Assembly (NCBI GenBank): GCA_947034885.2
Contig: OX344749.2
Coordinates: 9,811,501-9,875,500, forward strand
Reading direction: 5' to 3'
Source: Thuidium tamariscinum
Lineage: Eukaryota; Streptophyta; Bryopsida; Hypnales; Thuidiaceae
DNA length: 64,000 nt
The position numbers and the translations under genes were made by a program. The notes beneath the pieces were generated by a model, which searched no databases, was not told where the DNA came from, and was given only the letters and a program-made list of their open reading frames with translations. This document shows, piece after piece, positions 34,523-45,699 of this stretch. How positions within the stretch are numbered: the first letter of the stretch is position 1; each line of letters opens with the position of its first letter.

Positions 34523-34546
34523 CGTCCGCCAAGTATGACAACCCTG
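34523..34546 (-). repeat. Right terminal inverted repeat of the giant element
   Basis: Ends TATGACAACCCTG, the exact complement of the left end's first 13 bases, preceded by CGTCCGCC. The flank to the right starts GTTGAATG. Confidence 0.75.
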
Positions 34547-34639
34547 GTTGAATGGACTGGATGTGGTTACTAATTTGACCTCCATAGTCATTGAATGAAT
34601 CAAGAAAAATATTATTCATTATAAAGAACCAATCATTTC

Positions 34640-34900
34640 CCTTTCTTTTCCCATTTTTCTTTAGAAGCTGCAATGGACACTTTAAGGAGGACCTAGGATT
34701 ATAAATAGGGACCTATGACACATCTCGTTTGAAAATTCATAACTAATTCAAAATGATCCAAAAAATAAAATAAAAACATGGGTTAGATGCCAATTCCTCT
34801 TGTCTTTCAATAAAAATTTACTGAAAAATATTTCAAGAAGTTTCACTTGCCCAAAATTTAGATTCAATGCTTAGATGGTCCATTTTAGGACCTTTTACGT
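34640..34900 (+). repeat. Dispersed repeat copy (partners 53,440-53,690 and 45,240-45,390)
   Basis: Shares GGGTTAGATGCCAA and AATATTTCAAGAAGTTTCA with 53,440-53,690 in the same order, and GAAAATTCATAA with 45,240-45,390. The copies are diverged and non-coding. The 53.4-kb copy lies inside the last intron of the kinase-pseudokinase gene. Confidence 0.6.
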
Positions 34901-35627
34901 TACTCTTTATTTCGGGTCCCCATCACTATACAACCCAAGATCGATATTTAGAAGAAATTTGAAGAGCTCAGGAGGTGACAAACAGTAGTGAAAGTCAACA
35001 CTTTTTCAACCTTAGCTTCTGAGCTAATAATGCAATAAAGGAGCACTTGGTGTTTGCATTACCAGCTTTGCATTGGAGCATTTTTTTCCAAAAGTGCCCA
35101 GAATGGAATGAGGTCTGCCTACATCCACTACAAAATCTGCATAGTGCGCTTTTAATAGTGTGCGCATTGGAAGTGCTCGAAGGACTTTTCAGGATGGAGA
35201 CACGATAATAGCAACATGACAACATTATTCATCAATGCTTTGGGTACCCTTTTACCGTTCAACATTATTCACCAAACTTTGTGTCACCGCACTATGACTA
35301 TACAGTAAAATCTTGGCATGGAGCATTTTGCATAGTCTAAAACCCTTCATTAACCCTTAAACGTCGAAGAGGACGTTTTGCGTCCGCGGAATGAGAGAGA
35401 ATCTTCCCTTGTACAATGGAAGTGCAACTATTGGTCCTCGGTTTTAGGGGTGGAAAGGAGAAATCTTCTACAGGGCTTTGACTTCCAATGAATATATTTG
35501 GCTTTTCCAAAGTAGATGATGTCACACGGAATCAAAATGCATGATTTCCACGGTCACCAGTCCGTCGTTCAAGGATTAAGGATCCACTGGAGATCCACGG
35601 AGATCTGAAAATACGGACCCACTATCG
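34901..35627. other. Intergenic DNA, no gene
   Basis: Mixed composition with a few CpG-containing stretches (35,360-35,390), but no frame with coding character. Confidence 0.4.
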
Positions 35628-35770
35628 CACAGGGAGATTTTTTCGGTTTACTAAGTGGTAAACTCACTACCATTACCACTTTGGAAGTGGTAATAGTACT
35701 GATTTTACCACTTTGAATGTGGTAATGGTAGTGAGTTCACTACGTAGTAAATCCAAAAAAACTCCCTGTG
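35628..35770. mobile_element. 143-bp hairpin MITE
   Basis: Ends CACAGGGAG and CTCCCTGTG. The inverted symmetry extends inward through AAACTCACTACCATTACCAC and its complement, so most of the element can fold on itself. Flanking triplets TCG and TTG may be a decayed 3-bp target duplication. The CAC start and 3-bp duplication would suit the CACTA superfamily, but this is not certain. Confidence 0.75.
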
Positions 35771-37607
35771 TTGATCCGGTGAAGGGGACAGACCGATTAA
35801 AACTATGACACTTTGCAAGAATAAGAAGTTTTGGGGAATGAATTCGCAGTTGTGTGTGATTGGAATCTTGACCCCAATGGATTCTTACCTTCTAGTTATA
35901 CATAGGCTTCACTCTCTTTGACAATAATTATCTGTGCCATAGGGAGGGGTCAGGATCGATGGCAAGAATTTGATATACCAAACCTGATAACATTTCTTCC
36001 GTCAAAATGTTTCAAATTCAATTCGTTGATACTCTGCTGCGGCACTTCTTTTGGCTGTACCGACAACCGCACATGCTTTCGGTGACTGTGATTCAAAGTT
36101 GGTGGCATTATACATAGCCTGCAAGCGTGTTGATGGACGACTTCGGAAAACAAGCCTAGTTTGTGTTGACATTGTATGGCTTTAATCTAGTGGATGCTCC
36201 ATACAATCTTTGCCCCTATGCGTCGGGTGGGAGCAACTCGATCTGCTGACTCGAAAAAAAGTTCCCCTTAGAATGTATTGACTTTTTACCGACACTCGCC
36301 AAAACGCTTGATGAGTCGATGTTTCTTACCCAGTGGATGTATTGATGAGCTTGGACCCTGCTGTGCCCTCGCTGTTCCGTTATAATTCTCTCCTTCTGTG
36401 ATTGTTGTACAAATGGGGGAAGGCTGCGATGCTCGAAATTGGCATGTCAACAAGATAGTTCATGAGGTAGTCGGTGGCGGTTGTTTGAGTTTGTGCGTTG
36501 GCTCGAATATACCATGGGCAATTAGCTGTGGCTGCGAAGCTTGTGCGTGGATAGGTCTGCTAGTGTGAGGAGCGAACAACATGATCACTGGATGTCCTTG
36601 TTCTTGACGATTTAAGGGATTTAATCTGTGATGGAAGAAAATTGTTCACGAAGCCAGCTTATTTCAATGTCAATTAGTATAGACTCACCTAGAAGTTTAT
36701 AGGTTGAAATCAGGAAAACATCGAATTGTGGGTGCAGTGGTGTCGTCTGCAATTAAGTGCCCCAGAGCTTAACATTGTGCTTTATGAACGTTCGTTCTTT
36801 TCTCTTTCCTTGTCCAGGTGAGAATGTGGATTGAATAGCAAATTTGACAGCTTTTATGTTTGCAAAGAGTCTTTGATCTACTATGTCTTTAATTACTTTA
36901 ACTGATGAAAACGTTCTTAAATGTAACCCAACTGGAGAAAGCAAGGCAACTCACATTGGGATGCCGTGATGCCTGTCAGTGAAAGAGCGTTGGAACAATG
37001 TAACTATCCCATTTCAACATAATTTTGTGATAACCGTTTCCTTGTAAACACCTGCGTAAACTTACATGTGTTAATAGACAACTTAGCTCGGTGCATTTCA
37101 AACAAAAAATGTAATTGCGTAAACTTGGGTAAGTTTGTTACCCACCAATGTGGGGGTCATTATAATTAAAGGCCACTTGAGGTGTTTCTCATTGTGTGCT
37201 TGTCCCTGGTTCTTGCACAGTGATCTTAAGCATATCAAGAATCAGCTAGAGCTTCGAACTCACATTTCTAGTGGTGGAGGAGGAGGCTTTGACTAGTGTA
37301 AGGTAGAAGAACCTATTCCTGACCAAGGACCCATGCCCAATTTATTTCCAACCTAGGCTAGAACATATTTCCAATCCCCGTTGAAATTGTGTTTTTCCTC
37401 CTTTTTCAAGGTTGGGTCCAATAAGGTCATGACACATGTCCCAAAGTAGTGAGCAAGACAATAAGAAGTAGTAAGTGGGAAAGTATTTAGCCTATGATCA
37501 AAATTGGAAGAGTCTAGACATTGGCTATTAGTCCACACAACTTTTTGGCTCCCAAAAATCATAGTATTTTCAATTTTGGGATTAAAGTTCTAGAAAATTT
37601 GCAGTCT
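35771..37607. other. Moderate-GC intergenic region with possible decayed exons
   Basis: Around 36,030-36,185 two overlapping plus-strand frames look protein-like (one reads YSAAALLLAVPTTAHAFGDC), but both soon meet stops and no family is recognised. This may be a relic of a multi-exon gene together with 38,940-39,323. No gene can be defined. Confidence 0.3.
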
Positions 37608-37886
37608 CATTAGGAGGGATTTGAGGGCTCCGCAGGGCCGTTTCGGGACTGTTCCCGAAACTGGTCTGGGAACGGTCAGGTCAGCATTTTTTTTTTTTAA
37701 AAGTTTTTTTTTTGGGTCTTGAAATATGAAAAAAAGTCCAAAAAAAAATTCGAGAAAAAAAAGTCGATGACGTGGCACGGTCTCGACCACGTCGGATTCC
37801 TGTATATCTGCGTTCCCGCGATTGATTACGGATTTTGGGCTGTGGGGAACTCACAAGCTCCCAGAGCCCTCAAATCCCTCCTAATG
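37608..37886. mobile_element. MITE, copy 1 (partner at 40,077-40,360)
   Basis: Perfect inverted ends of about 23 bp starting CATTAGGAGGGATTTGAGGG. The interior includes CAGGGCCGTTTCGGGAC, TGGGTC(T/C)TGAAATATGAAA and GTCCAAAAAAAAATT, all shared with the second copy at 40,077-40,360. No coding capacity. Confidence 0.85.
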
Positions 37887-38939
37887 CTATAGTTCCTATC
37901 TTCCTACATGGCAAAAATTTACTTGACTCATATTGCTCACCATTTGCTTGAAAATTGCTTAAGTCATTGGCTATGGGTACCTCTACGTTACAGGAGGTGA
38001 TAATACTGAATGTTTTTCTACACTCCACGGGGATGTGTCAACCCTTCCCATTTATAAGGAATTGTCATTGGCCAGTTAGTGACTACTTGCAAGATGTAAT
38101 TTTTTGGGTTGTTCAAATCAAAATTCACCATACGTAGTAAACTTCTCAATCATTTATTACCTGTACATGTTTAGAACTTGGATTGACATTGTAATTTTAC
38201 TTATACATAACATTCACTAGCAGCCTGTCACACTACCTCCTAGCGGATGAAATGGTGTAGAATATCCCACACCATTCCATCCAGTAGATGAAATGGTGTG
38301 GAATATTCCACACCATTCAATAACTAAAGTTGCAAGCTTTAAGAAATGTCAAATGAAATTAGGTGATGGGGACTTCACAAAGGGAAAGGTAGTCCTTCTA
38401 TGAGCTACTGAATGTTATATACTTGGTAGGTTCATCCCTAGTTCGGGTGTTCGCATTTCTCCAATTTGTAGTTTGTAGAGATTAGTTTGATGGGTGCTTT
38501 TCATATTTCCAAGTTTATTTCAAATTTAGTGTTCCTCATCATGAGATAATACAAGTTGCACATATAAGTAGTGACACTGGCTTTGTCTACCTCACATGCC
38601 TTAGCCGTTTCTCCAGCTCTCCAAGAAATGTATGGAACAAGCACAAAAGATGACTAACTAAGCAACGAGTGTAGTTTCTACTTCTTTATAAGTCAACTAT
38701 GGACAAGAAACTATCTAGCTAAGAACCTGCAATTAGTTGTCGATGTTTAACAAGAGGGATCCTCCTCTGGCAAATGACATGAAAACTTGTCTTAAACTTT
38801 TCAAGCTCATGTAATATGCTTCAGCTAATTTAAGGAATATCTTCATTACATTCGAAGTTGTTGTCTAGGAGCATGGATTCAAGCAACCGTGCTGTTGACA
38901 AATCATGTGGCAGAGCCTATTTCATCACTATATAGACTT
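37887..38939. other. Intergenic DNA, no gene
   Basis: Apart from the palindromic repeat at 38,243-38,322, nothing is recognised. Confidence 0.4.
38243..38322. repeat. Tandem palindromic repeat
   Basis: ATGAAATGGTGTRGAATAT followed by its complement (YCCACACCATT) occurs twice within 80 bp. Each unit can form a hairpin and the two units are nearly identical. Function unknown. Confidence 0.7.
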
Positions 38940-39351
38940 TGATTTGGAGGTGTTGACACTATTCTTTATGGGACGCTCGACTGCAACCACAGGCGATGGT
39001 GTTTATGAAGCGGAAGTGAGTTGATTGATGAGGAGGCAATGCACAACAGAGAAATGCTGTTGAAAAATATGACTGAATTGGATCACTTGAATAAATTCTC
39101 CAATGCAAATTGCAAGCTGGAGACTTACTTCAACGTCATATGCCTCGCCAAGCAGGTGGCTTACTATAATCTTTTCAAATAGGAAGAGAGAGCCTCGAAG
39201 AGATGATGCAGCTGGGAAAGATGCTTTCTGAATACTGTGATCGATGCATGGCATCGTGGTTAACCCTGAAACGCCGGGCTTATGACCACGGGTTTCAGGT
39301 CGCACTCTCCGTCGCTCAGTTTGTTGTCATTTTGTAATCAGACGCATATGA
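38940..39351 (+). pseudogene. Possible decayed coding fragment, family unknown
   Basis: Three consecutive plus-strand stretches with protein-like composition lie in different frames: one with DLEVLTLFFMGRST, one with ELDHLNKFSNANCKLETYF and one with ESLEEMMQLGKMLSEYC. Simple frame changes near 39,010 and 39,180 would join them. No intron signals explain the breaks. I do not recognise the protein; helical, Leu-rich character is all that can be said. Chance open frames are an alternative. Confidence 0.35.
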
Positions 39352-40076
39352 AAAGTTTTATTTTTATTTTTCAGAGATGAAACTGCATGTCCTCTGTAAT
39401 TCACAGAAATTTCAGATTTTTTTAAGGAAAATTGTATTTTCTGAAATTCTTTGAAGTAAAAATGAAGAAAAAATCATATCAAATAGAAAATAATCTCAAA
39501 AAATCTGAAAATTTCACCATGTGCAAATATTACAGTGAAAATCATTATGGTGTAAACTAATTTACCGTGTCCATCTATAATTAGAATGTAATGGACATTA
39601 TAAATACAGCCAAAGTGCAAACTGCAATAAAATATTCATTTTTATAAATTTTTACAAAATTTCAATTGGAGTAGAAACTCGAGTAGAGGACCTTCATTTC
39701 ATTAGTTGGACTCAAACTCAGAAAATGTCATTTTCAAGGAGAAATTTCAGATTCTGTCAATTTCTCAAAATACACTCAAATGGCAAATTTTGTCATCCGT
39801 TTTCTCTAGTTACTTCTCAACTACATAAAAACAAACATTAGTTAAACTAAAAACTCAATTGGAGACTCTTTACAACTCAACATGAAAGGTCACTAAAATA
39901 AAATGAAGGGAAAAAACTATTGTTCACGTCATATTGGGTCCCTCTGAAGCCTGCCAAACGCCAAAAATTGGCGCCGGCGGCGCTTAGGGGTTAAGAATTG
40001 AAGTTGCGAAGAAGACAACTTGTACACAAGATTTTGTAGATTTTGAAAAAGTGGACAGCTATTCCATCCCAACATC
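39352..40076. other. AT-rich intergenic DNA, no gene
   Basis: No coding signal. A GCGCCGGCGGCGCTTAGGGG stretch near 39,972 stands out in GC content and ends in the dispersed TTAGGGGTTAA word. Confidence 0.4.
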
Positions 40077-40360
40077 CATTAGATGAAATATGAGGGCATT
40101 ACAGGGCCGTTTCAGGTCTATTCTTGAAACGGCTCCCAATGTTGTTGTTCGCTATCAGGTCAATTTTTATAAATAAAATAAAATAATAATAATAATAAAT
40201 TGGGTCCTGAAATATGAAAGTAAGTCCAAAAAAAAATTTGAAAAAAAATGTATTATGTGGCAGGGTCGCGACCATGTAGGATTCGAGTTCATAGGGCAGA
40301 AACTGTTTCCCACAGTCCGGGAACCCGCAGTCTCCTAATGCCCTCAAATTTCATCTAATG
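40077..40360. mobile_element. MITE, copy 2 (partner at 37,608-37,886)
   Basis: Ends CATTAGATGAAATATGAGGG and the near-exact complement. The interior matches copy 1 (CAGGGCCGTTTCAGG, GGGTCCTGAAATATGAAA). The two copies differ substantially, so they are separate old insertions. Confidence 0.85.
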
Positions 40361-40537
40361 CCTTGTTTACTTGGTTACTTATGGAAAGCACAATTAACCC
40401 CTAAATGCACAAGGTCTTTTCTAAGCTTCTAGGAATTTGCTCTATATTGAACAAAAAGCCAACATTTTGATACGCTTTATCAATTTTTTTAAAATGTAAC
40501 TGTGCAAATTCAAACTAGACATGTTGGAGATCACTTA

Positions 40538-41594
40538 GGGTGATTGCACGAAACACCTAGCAGTTTGGTTGCGTTCCGATTTTGGAGCGCTATGACTTTT
40601 GATGTATGAATCCAATGCCAAAAACAAAAAAACTATTTCTAAAAATCTTGACAAAAATTCTATTCTTTATTTTTTAGAAATTTTAAAAAATCATTTTATA
40701 TTTAAAAGTTAATTTTGTTAATTTGTCACACTTTGACATAGTCGAGTTTTTAGTACTATTGAGAGGTTAAAATTAATTTATTTTGGCTGAAATTTCTATG
40801 GTATATTTTTTTAGTAGGTATACATGTTCCTACCAAAGGAAATCTAAAAATACATTATTTTATATCCTCCACATTCGTGCAAGCAGACCTTCTTTGCGCG
40901 TGCAATTCCAAACATTAGAAATAGTTTTGACCTCATTTTTTTAGTCAAATAGCATCACCAAAAAGTCTTCCCAAATGGCCAATTTTTATTTTTGTTGAAA
41001 ATTGTTTTTTATATTTTCTACAAATAAAAACGTTAAAGCATGTATTTTCTAGGACATTTTTTGGACATAGAGTTTTGTTCTAGAAAATACATGCTTTAAC
41101 GTTTTAATTTGTAGAAAATATAAAAAACAATTTTCAACAAAAGTAAAAATTGGCCATTTGGGAAGACTTTTTGGTGATGCTATTTGACTAAAAAATGAGG
41201 TCAAAACTATTTCTAATGTTTGGAATTGCACGCGCAAAGAAGGTCTGCTTGCACGAATGTGGAGGATATAAAATAATGTATTTTTAGATTTCCTTTGGTA
41301 GGAACATGTATACCTACTAAGAGAATATACCATAGAAATTTCAGCCAAAATAAATTAATTTTAACCTCTCAATAGTACTAAAAACTCGACTATGTCAAAG
41401 TGTGACAAATTAACAAAATTAACTTTTAAATATAAAATGATTTTTTAAAATTTCTAAAAAATAAAGAATAGAATTTTTGTCAAGATTTTTAGAAATAGTT
41501 TTTTTGTTTTTGGCATTGGATTCATACATCAAAAGTTATAGCGCTCCAAAATCAGAACGCAACCAAACTGCCAGGTGTTTCGTGCAATCACCCC
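40538..41594. mobile_element. 1.06-kb near-perfect hairpin element (Harbinger/Tourist-like ends)
   Basis: Two arms of 515 bp (40,538-41,052 and 41,080-41,594) are inverted copies with only scattered differences, separated by a 27-bp loop. Ends read GGGTGATTGCACGAAACACC. TTA flanks both sides (40,535-40,537 and 41,595-41,597), which fits the TWA duplications of PIF/Harbinger elements. No coding capacity. Transcribed across, it would make a long double-stranded RNA, a known type of small-RNA source. The high arm identity implies recent origin or arm homogenisation. Confidence 0.85.
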
Positions 41595-41597
41595 TTA

Positions 41598-42344
41598 GGA
41601 AAAGAAAACTCAAAAATATCATTCATGGATTGAAAGATTATAATGTTTGGTCATGAGGGTGCTAAAACTACAAAAGTGATTTGAAGTCTTTTTATCCTCT
41701 TTTTACATGTCAAATCTAAAAATTCGGTCACTAAAAAAATATGAGATCGAAGGACCAAACATGTCTAACTCCAATCAATTTATGGCTTCTCAAAATCTAC
41801 TCCAAAATTTTTGTAAATGAAATTTGAACGTGATTTTTTCTCCAAGATCTATAGTATATGAGTCTCATTTCCAATTCAATCATTACATATGTGAGGCTGT
41901 TTAAATATGTTGTAATTCTTTAGGGTTGATTGAATTTTGCAGGTGTTCTTTATCAGAATATCAGGGTCATTTCAGACAAGAGCACGCGATGGAACATTCA
42001 ACAATCAATATTGCTCAATTTATTCATTGACTTGGGGCATGTATTATTCAAACCTTATTCCTGCAATCAAGAAATTAATTCCTTACAATTGAGCATTGAA
42101 ATACAGATTACAAGCCAGGCCACTTGTGGCTGGTGGGCTTGTAATTTATCCTTTGCAATGAAATTTGTATCATTTGTTTAAATAAATAAATAAATAAATA
42201 AAATTACAGATTACAAAATGTGAGAAGGTCTTCCTGCAATCTTGGTAGTTTTAAACACTCATCTGTTGCTATTGGATCATCGCAGACCCACCCATTATTC
42301 ATAGAGATGTCAAATCTTCCAGCTTCTATATTTCTGATACTTTT
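41598..42344. other. AT-rich intergenic DNA with a tetranucleotide repeat
   Basis: No gene. An (AAAT)n microsatellite of about 24 bp lies at 42,180-42,203. Confidence 0.5.
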
Positions 42345-42497
42345 CACTACAAAAAAATAAGAGAATAAATGACTTGTTCATAGAGTCATTGTGGACAACA
42401 ATAGTTATAAAATAGTCATTTTGTAGTCATTTTGCAGTCACTACTATCCACAATGACTCTATAGACAAGTCATTTATTCCCTTGTTTTTTGGTAGTG
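42345..42497. mobile_element. CACTA-type MITE, 153 bp
   Basis: Starts CACTACAAAAAA and ends with the complement (TTTTTTGGTAGTG). AATAAATGACTTG and AGAGTCATTGTGGA are inverted inside. Flanked on both sides by TTTT, so a 3-4 bp target duplication. A related left end occurs at 57,113. Confidence 0.85.
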
Positions 42498-42727
42498 TTT
42501 TGTGCAAAGGTTGGTAGCTTTGTTTTTTGCTCAATTTGAGTCGCTTGGAGATTCTACTGGCATGTTTCTATGATGCCTATTGCAGGGCCAAACTATCTAA
42601 ATTCCAAAATTAAAATAATTTAACAACTAACATGGTGCCAAATCCAACTTCTGTATTTAGTACTTGCCATGAGTGTGTAACTAATAAATGAATACTTTCA
42701 CTTCCAATGTACCTTACCTTTCCTTTG

Positions 42728-43150
42728 GTTGAGGTAGACCAACCAATCACCACCTTGATTTGCAATTTGAATATCTTGGGGTTGAAACTTCAATGGGCAC
42801 ATATTTTTCAAGGCTTGTGCACTTAATTCAAGAATCAAACCCAAGTGGAATCACAATATTTGGATTAAAAATCTAATTTTTATAAATTTTCCAAGAGGCC
42901 CACCGCCCACCTTGAAATTACAAAACCATTCATAGTTGGAACCATAAACATCCTGTAAGCAATCTATAATTGCCATTCCATATACATATTGGCACTTAAG
43001 TATCTACCAATCATAGACTAATACATTATTCAAGATGGAATTAATATAATGATGGAGATTGTCAAAAAAGTACAAATGAATTTTTATGAATTCTATAGTG
43101 GAGATCAGACAAAAATAGGCTAGTCTACCTTTGTGAGAATGTTAGGTGAT
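42728..43150 (+). repeat. Dispersed repeat A, copy 1 (partner 60,931-61,380)
   Basis: Shares AGGTAGACCAACC, ATCACCACCTT, GGCACATATTTTTCA/GACACATATTTTTCA and CCAAGTGGAAT in the same order with 60,931-61,380, and AGGCT(A/G)GTCTA near its end. Old and non-coding. Confidence 0.6.
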
Positions 43151-44519
43151 TGTTATTATATTGTTCCTTCTTGCATATAGACTATGTGGTGGATTTTTTA
43201 GTGGATGACAAGGAAACTATAAATTCTTTTACTTAGGACAAATTAAGTTGTTAGGCATTTCCTCAAATTGGTCCATTCAAAGGACTCTCAAGTAGGAATT
43301 GAAGTGGTTTGTGGTACTCATTTTACGTCTCAAATTAAAACCTATCCTAGATCTTAGAGCTCGGATGTATAGATTGTTGAAAATAGAGTTATCCTAAAAG
43401 TTTAGAAACTCATCCTCACAATGGTCCTTATTTGTTTTTTATTCTAGATTGCATTTCAGTTTTTTTACCAATTTGTATATTTTATTGAATGACAACAAGG
43501 CAAGGCTCAATCTAATCACATTGGATTGTCTTCTTTCTAAGTAGGGCCAATTAATCTCCCACCTTTAAGTGGCCCATGTTCAAGACAATATGAATTGCAC
43601 AAATTAATTGAGTGTAGACATTGCAACAATGTATTCAAGGCACTTGTGATGAAAGGTAGTGTCAATTACATGCTAGAAAATTTGACCCTATTTGCAAAAT
43701 TGACTACTACTAATTTTTTTCTAAAATGAACAATTATTAAATATGAAAGATTTGTATCAATTTCAAATTTACTTTAAATTAGTACTTGAAAATTCAATGT
43801 TATTTAACAAGTGTTCAAAGAATACATATTAATCTCTAAAAAACAAATGATTGTAGGTTTGAAAGGGCCAATTCAATTGATCAAGTCATAAACAATATGA
43901 TTCAAATGAAGCCTTATTCTAGGCAACTACAATCAAGGAATTGAAAAGCAATACATAAGTATACATGTTGATCAAGAAACAACGAGATTGAACAAATAAT
44001 GTCTACAAATGACCTATAGCTCAAATTAATTAAAAAAACATGAGATCAAAATTAGCCATCAATTGATTTTAAAGAATTAAGAGAACTTAGAATTCATTTT
44101 CAATTACCAACAAAAACCATCGTAATCTATAGTAACCATTTGAATAAAAGTGGGAACAATTCAATGTTTATATGGCCACTTTTAGGTGTAGTTACTCTAT
44201 TGTTTGAATTCAAAGTTACAAAGTGGGACTAATACTTCAAGTAAATGAAAGAACTTCCTAGATTGCACACAACTCTAAGCTGTTGTCATCTCCCAAAACA
44301 CAAACTTGAATAAGAAGTAAAACTAAGGAATTGAAATGGTTCAACGATGATGACATCAAAAGGCAATAAACTACAACACATAATGATTTTTCTAATATAG
44401 ACTAATTTATGAAATTAATAAATGCATAATTAAATTACTACAACCACATTGTTCATTCATCTAAATTTATAAAACTATAAATATTATAATATACATTTAC
44501 CAAAGAAAACGTAAAACAC
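43151..44519. other. AT-rich intergenic DNA, no gene
   Basis: No frame with coding character and no clear repeat boundaries. Confidence 0.5.
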
Positions 44520-44767
44520 TAAATCCTCCATTCAAAGTGGGCCCAATAAGATAATTTGAAGATTTTCTAGAATAAAAGTGCAAAAAAGCTCCCTATTCTA
44601 TGCGATGTCTAGGGTATGTTCTAGACCTCAAAATGCTAGTTTGGGTTCTCTGATTGCAAATATAAATTCAGAATTTGCAAAAGAAAATTATGTGCAAAAA
44701 ATAAAAAATTCTTGCATTTCTCTCAAGGTAAATCCACCCTATTGAACCTATTTCAAATGGAGGAATT
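44520..44767. mobile_element. MITE-like element B, copy 1 (partner 60,700-60,931)
   Basis: Left end AAATCCTCCATT, right end AATGGAGGAATT, with interior words GATTGCAAATAT and AATTTGCAAAA shared with 60,700-60,931. Inverted ends and a TA at the border suggest a non-autonomous DNA element of Tc1/mariner type, with modest confidence. Confidence 0.6.
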
Positions 44768-45550
44768 AGTTTCCTCCAAAAAAAACAAGCAACTACATTG
44801 CAAGAGCTTTCTTGCTTTTTGAATCAAAATAATAGGCTATAGGAGAGGACTCTAAGATAGTGCGGGCATTTCATTTGTCTAGCAAGGGGCTATGAAATGG
44901 ATACCTAATTGCGGGAAAATGGCTTCTTGATTACATTAGAGCACATATGATAAGATTTAGTTTATACTTCTTCAATGGATGGTTTAAGAGCCACAATGGG
45001 TTCTTTCCTAACTAAGTCAATAGGAGTCTATTAATTTTATTCAAAATAAGAATTGGTAGTCCAACTACCTTCTTACAAATGTTAAAAAATCTAAAATAAT
45101 GATTGATTCAAGCATTCATTTCAATTTTAGAAAGGGTCGCATTAAAAACCATCCCTATTACTTTTTACATGTTGCAATGCTAGTTTTTGAACAAAATTAG
45201 ATTTAAAAAAAACAAAAACTAAGCATGTTTGGGTTTCCAAGGCCTACGAATCACAAATAGGGACCTGAAACAGGTTTTGCTTGAAAATTCATAAGTAATT
45301 CATAAATGCTCCAAAAATTATGAAACAACTTGTCTTACATTCCTTGTTTATTTCTCTTTCATTGAAAAATGAGCAAAAGATATTACCATCTAAAGAAATA
45401 CATGATAAAGGTGGACCACCCTTAACCCTTAAATGACAAGACAGTGGCTATGAAAATCCTAAATTTGATATCGTAGGAATCATTGGTTCCAAAAAATTCA
45501 AAAGCTTTTGTTGAAGTCAAAGCCCTCTAGAAGATTTTCCCTTTCCACCA
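44768..45550. other. AT-rich intergenic DNA, no gene
   Basis: Contains the diverged repeat at 45,240-45,390 listed with 34,640-34,900. No gene. Confidence 0.45.
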
Positions 45551-45675
45551 GTGATCCCAAAACTGGCTAAATTTCGCTCATTTTCTACTTAAATGTTTCA
45601 TGCCCTTTGTATAAATTTTTAAAAATCTTTCAAAAATGAACATTTGGCTAAAAACCCTGAATCTGTAGAGGATCA
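45551..45675 (+). mobile_element. Short repeat upstream of the kinase gene (partner 62,572-62,699)
   Basis: Starts GTGATCCCAAAACTGGCTA and ends GGATCAC, so short inverted ends. Nearly identical over about 125 bp to 62,572-62,699 (shared CATGCCCTTTGTATAA and AAAAACCCTGAATCTGT). In both places it sits just before a GC-rich region that looks like a gene start. Confidence 0.75.
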
Positions 45676-45699
45676 CTTTCCACCCTGTAATTCTGAGGA

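Larger units (their letters stand above)
10776..34546. mobile_element. Candidate giant hAT-like DNA transposon with cargo genes
   Basis: Seen: the left end begins CAGGGTTGTCATA and the right end finishes with its exact reverse complement. Just inside, both ends carry GGACGGACGGACGG-type runs and then GGGCGCGGAC motifs (left 10,928-11,155; right, inverted, 34,353-34,410). Between them lie a hAT-family transposase gene, a RING-H2 gene and a kinase gene, all broken. Known: hAT ends commonly start CAGGG, and the transposase binds terminal and subterminal repeats. Inferred: the 23.8 kb are one element that later received nested insertions (11,496-16,748); without them it is about 18.5 kb, far above the usual few kilobases for hAT elements. 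Odd: the flanks GGTGGTTG and GTTGAATG agree at only 5 of 8 positions, so the 8-bp target duplication expected of hAT is not convincing. Two separate elements, or a rearranged end, remain possible. Confidence 0.68.

Noticed and set aside
10776..34546. Reading the interval as an integrated virus or Polinton-type element
   Set aside because: No capsid, polymerase or integrase gene is visible, and the transposase and ends are of hAT type.
39251..39320. Possible tRNA or tRNA-derived SINE head (GTGGTTAA and GGGTTTCAGGTCGC)
   Set aside because: The B-box-like word has about four mismatches to the consensus and no cloverleaf or acceptor stem can be drawn.
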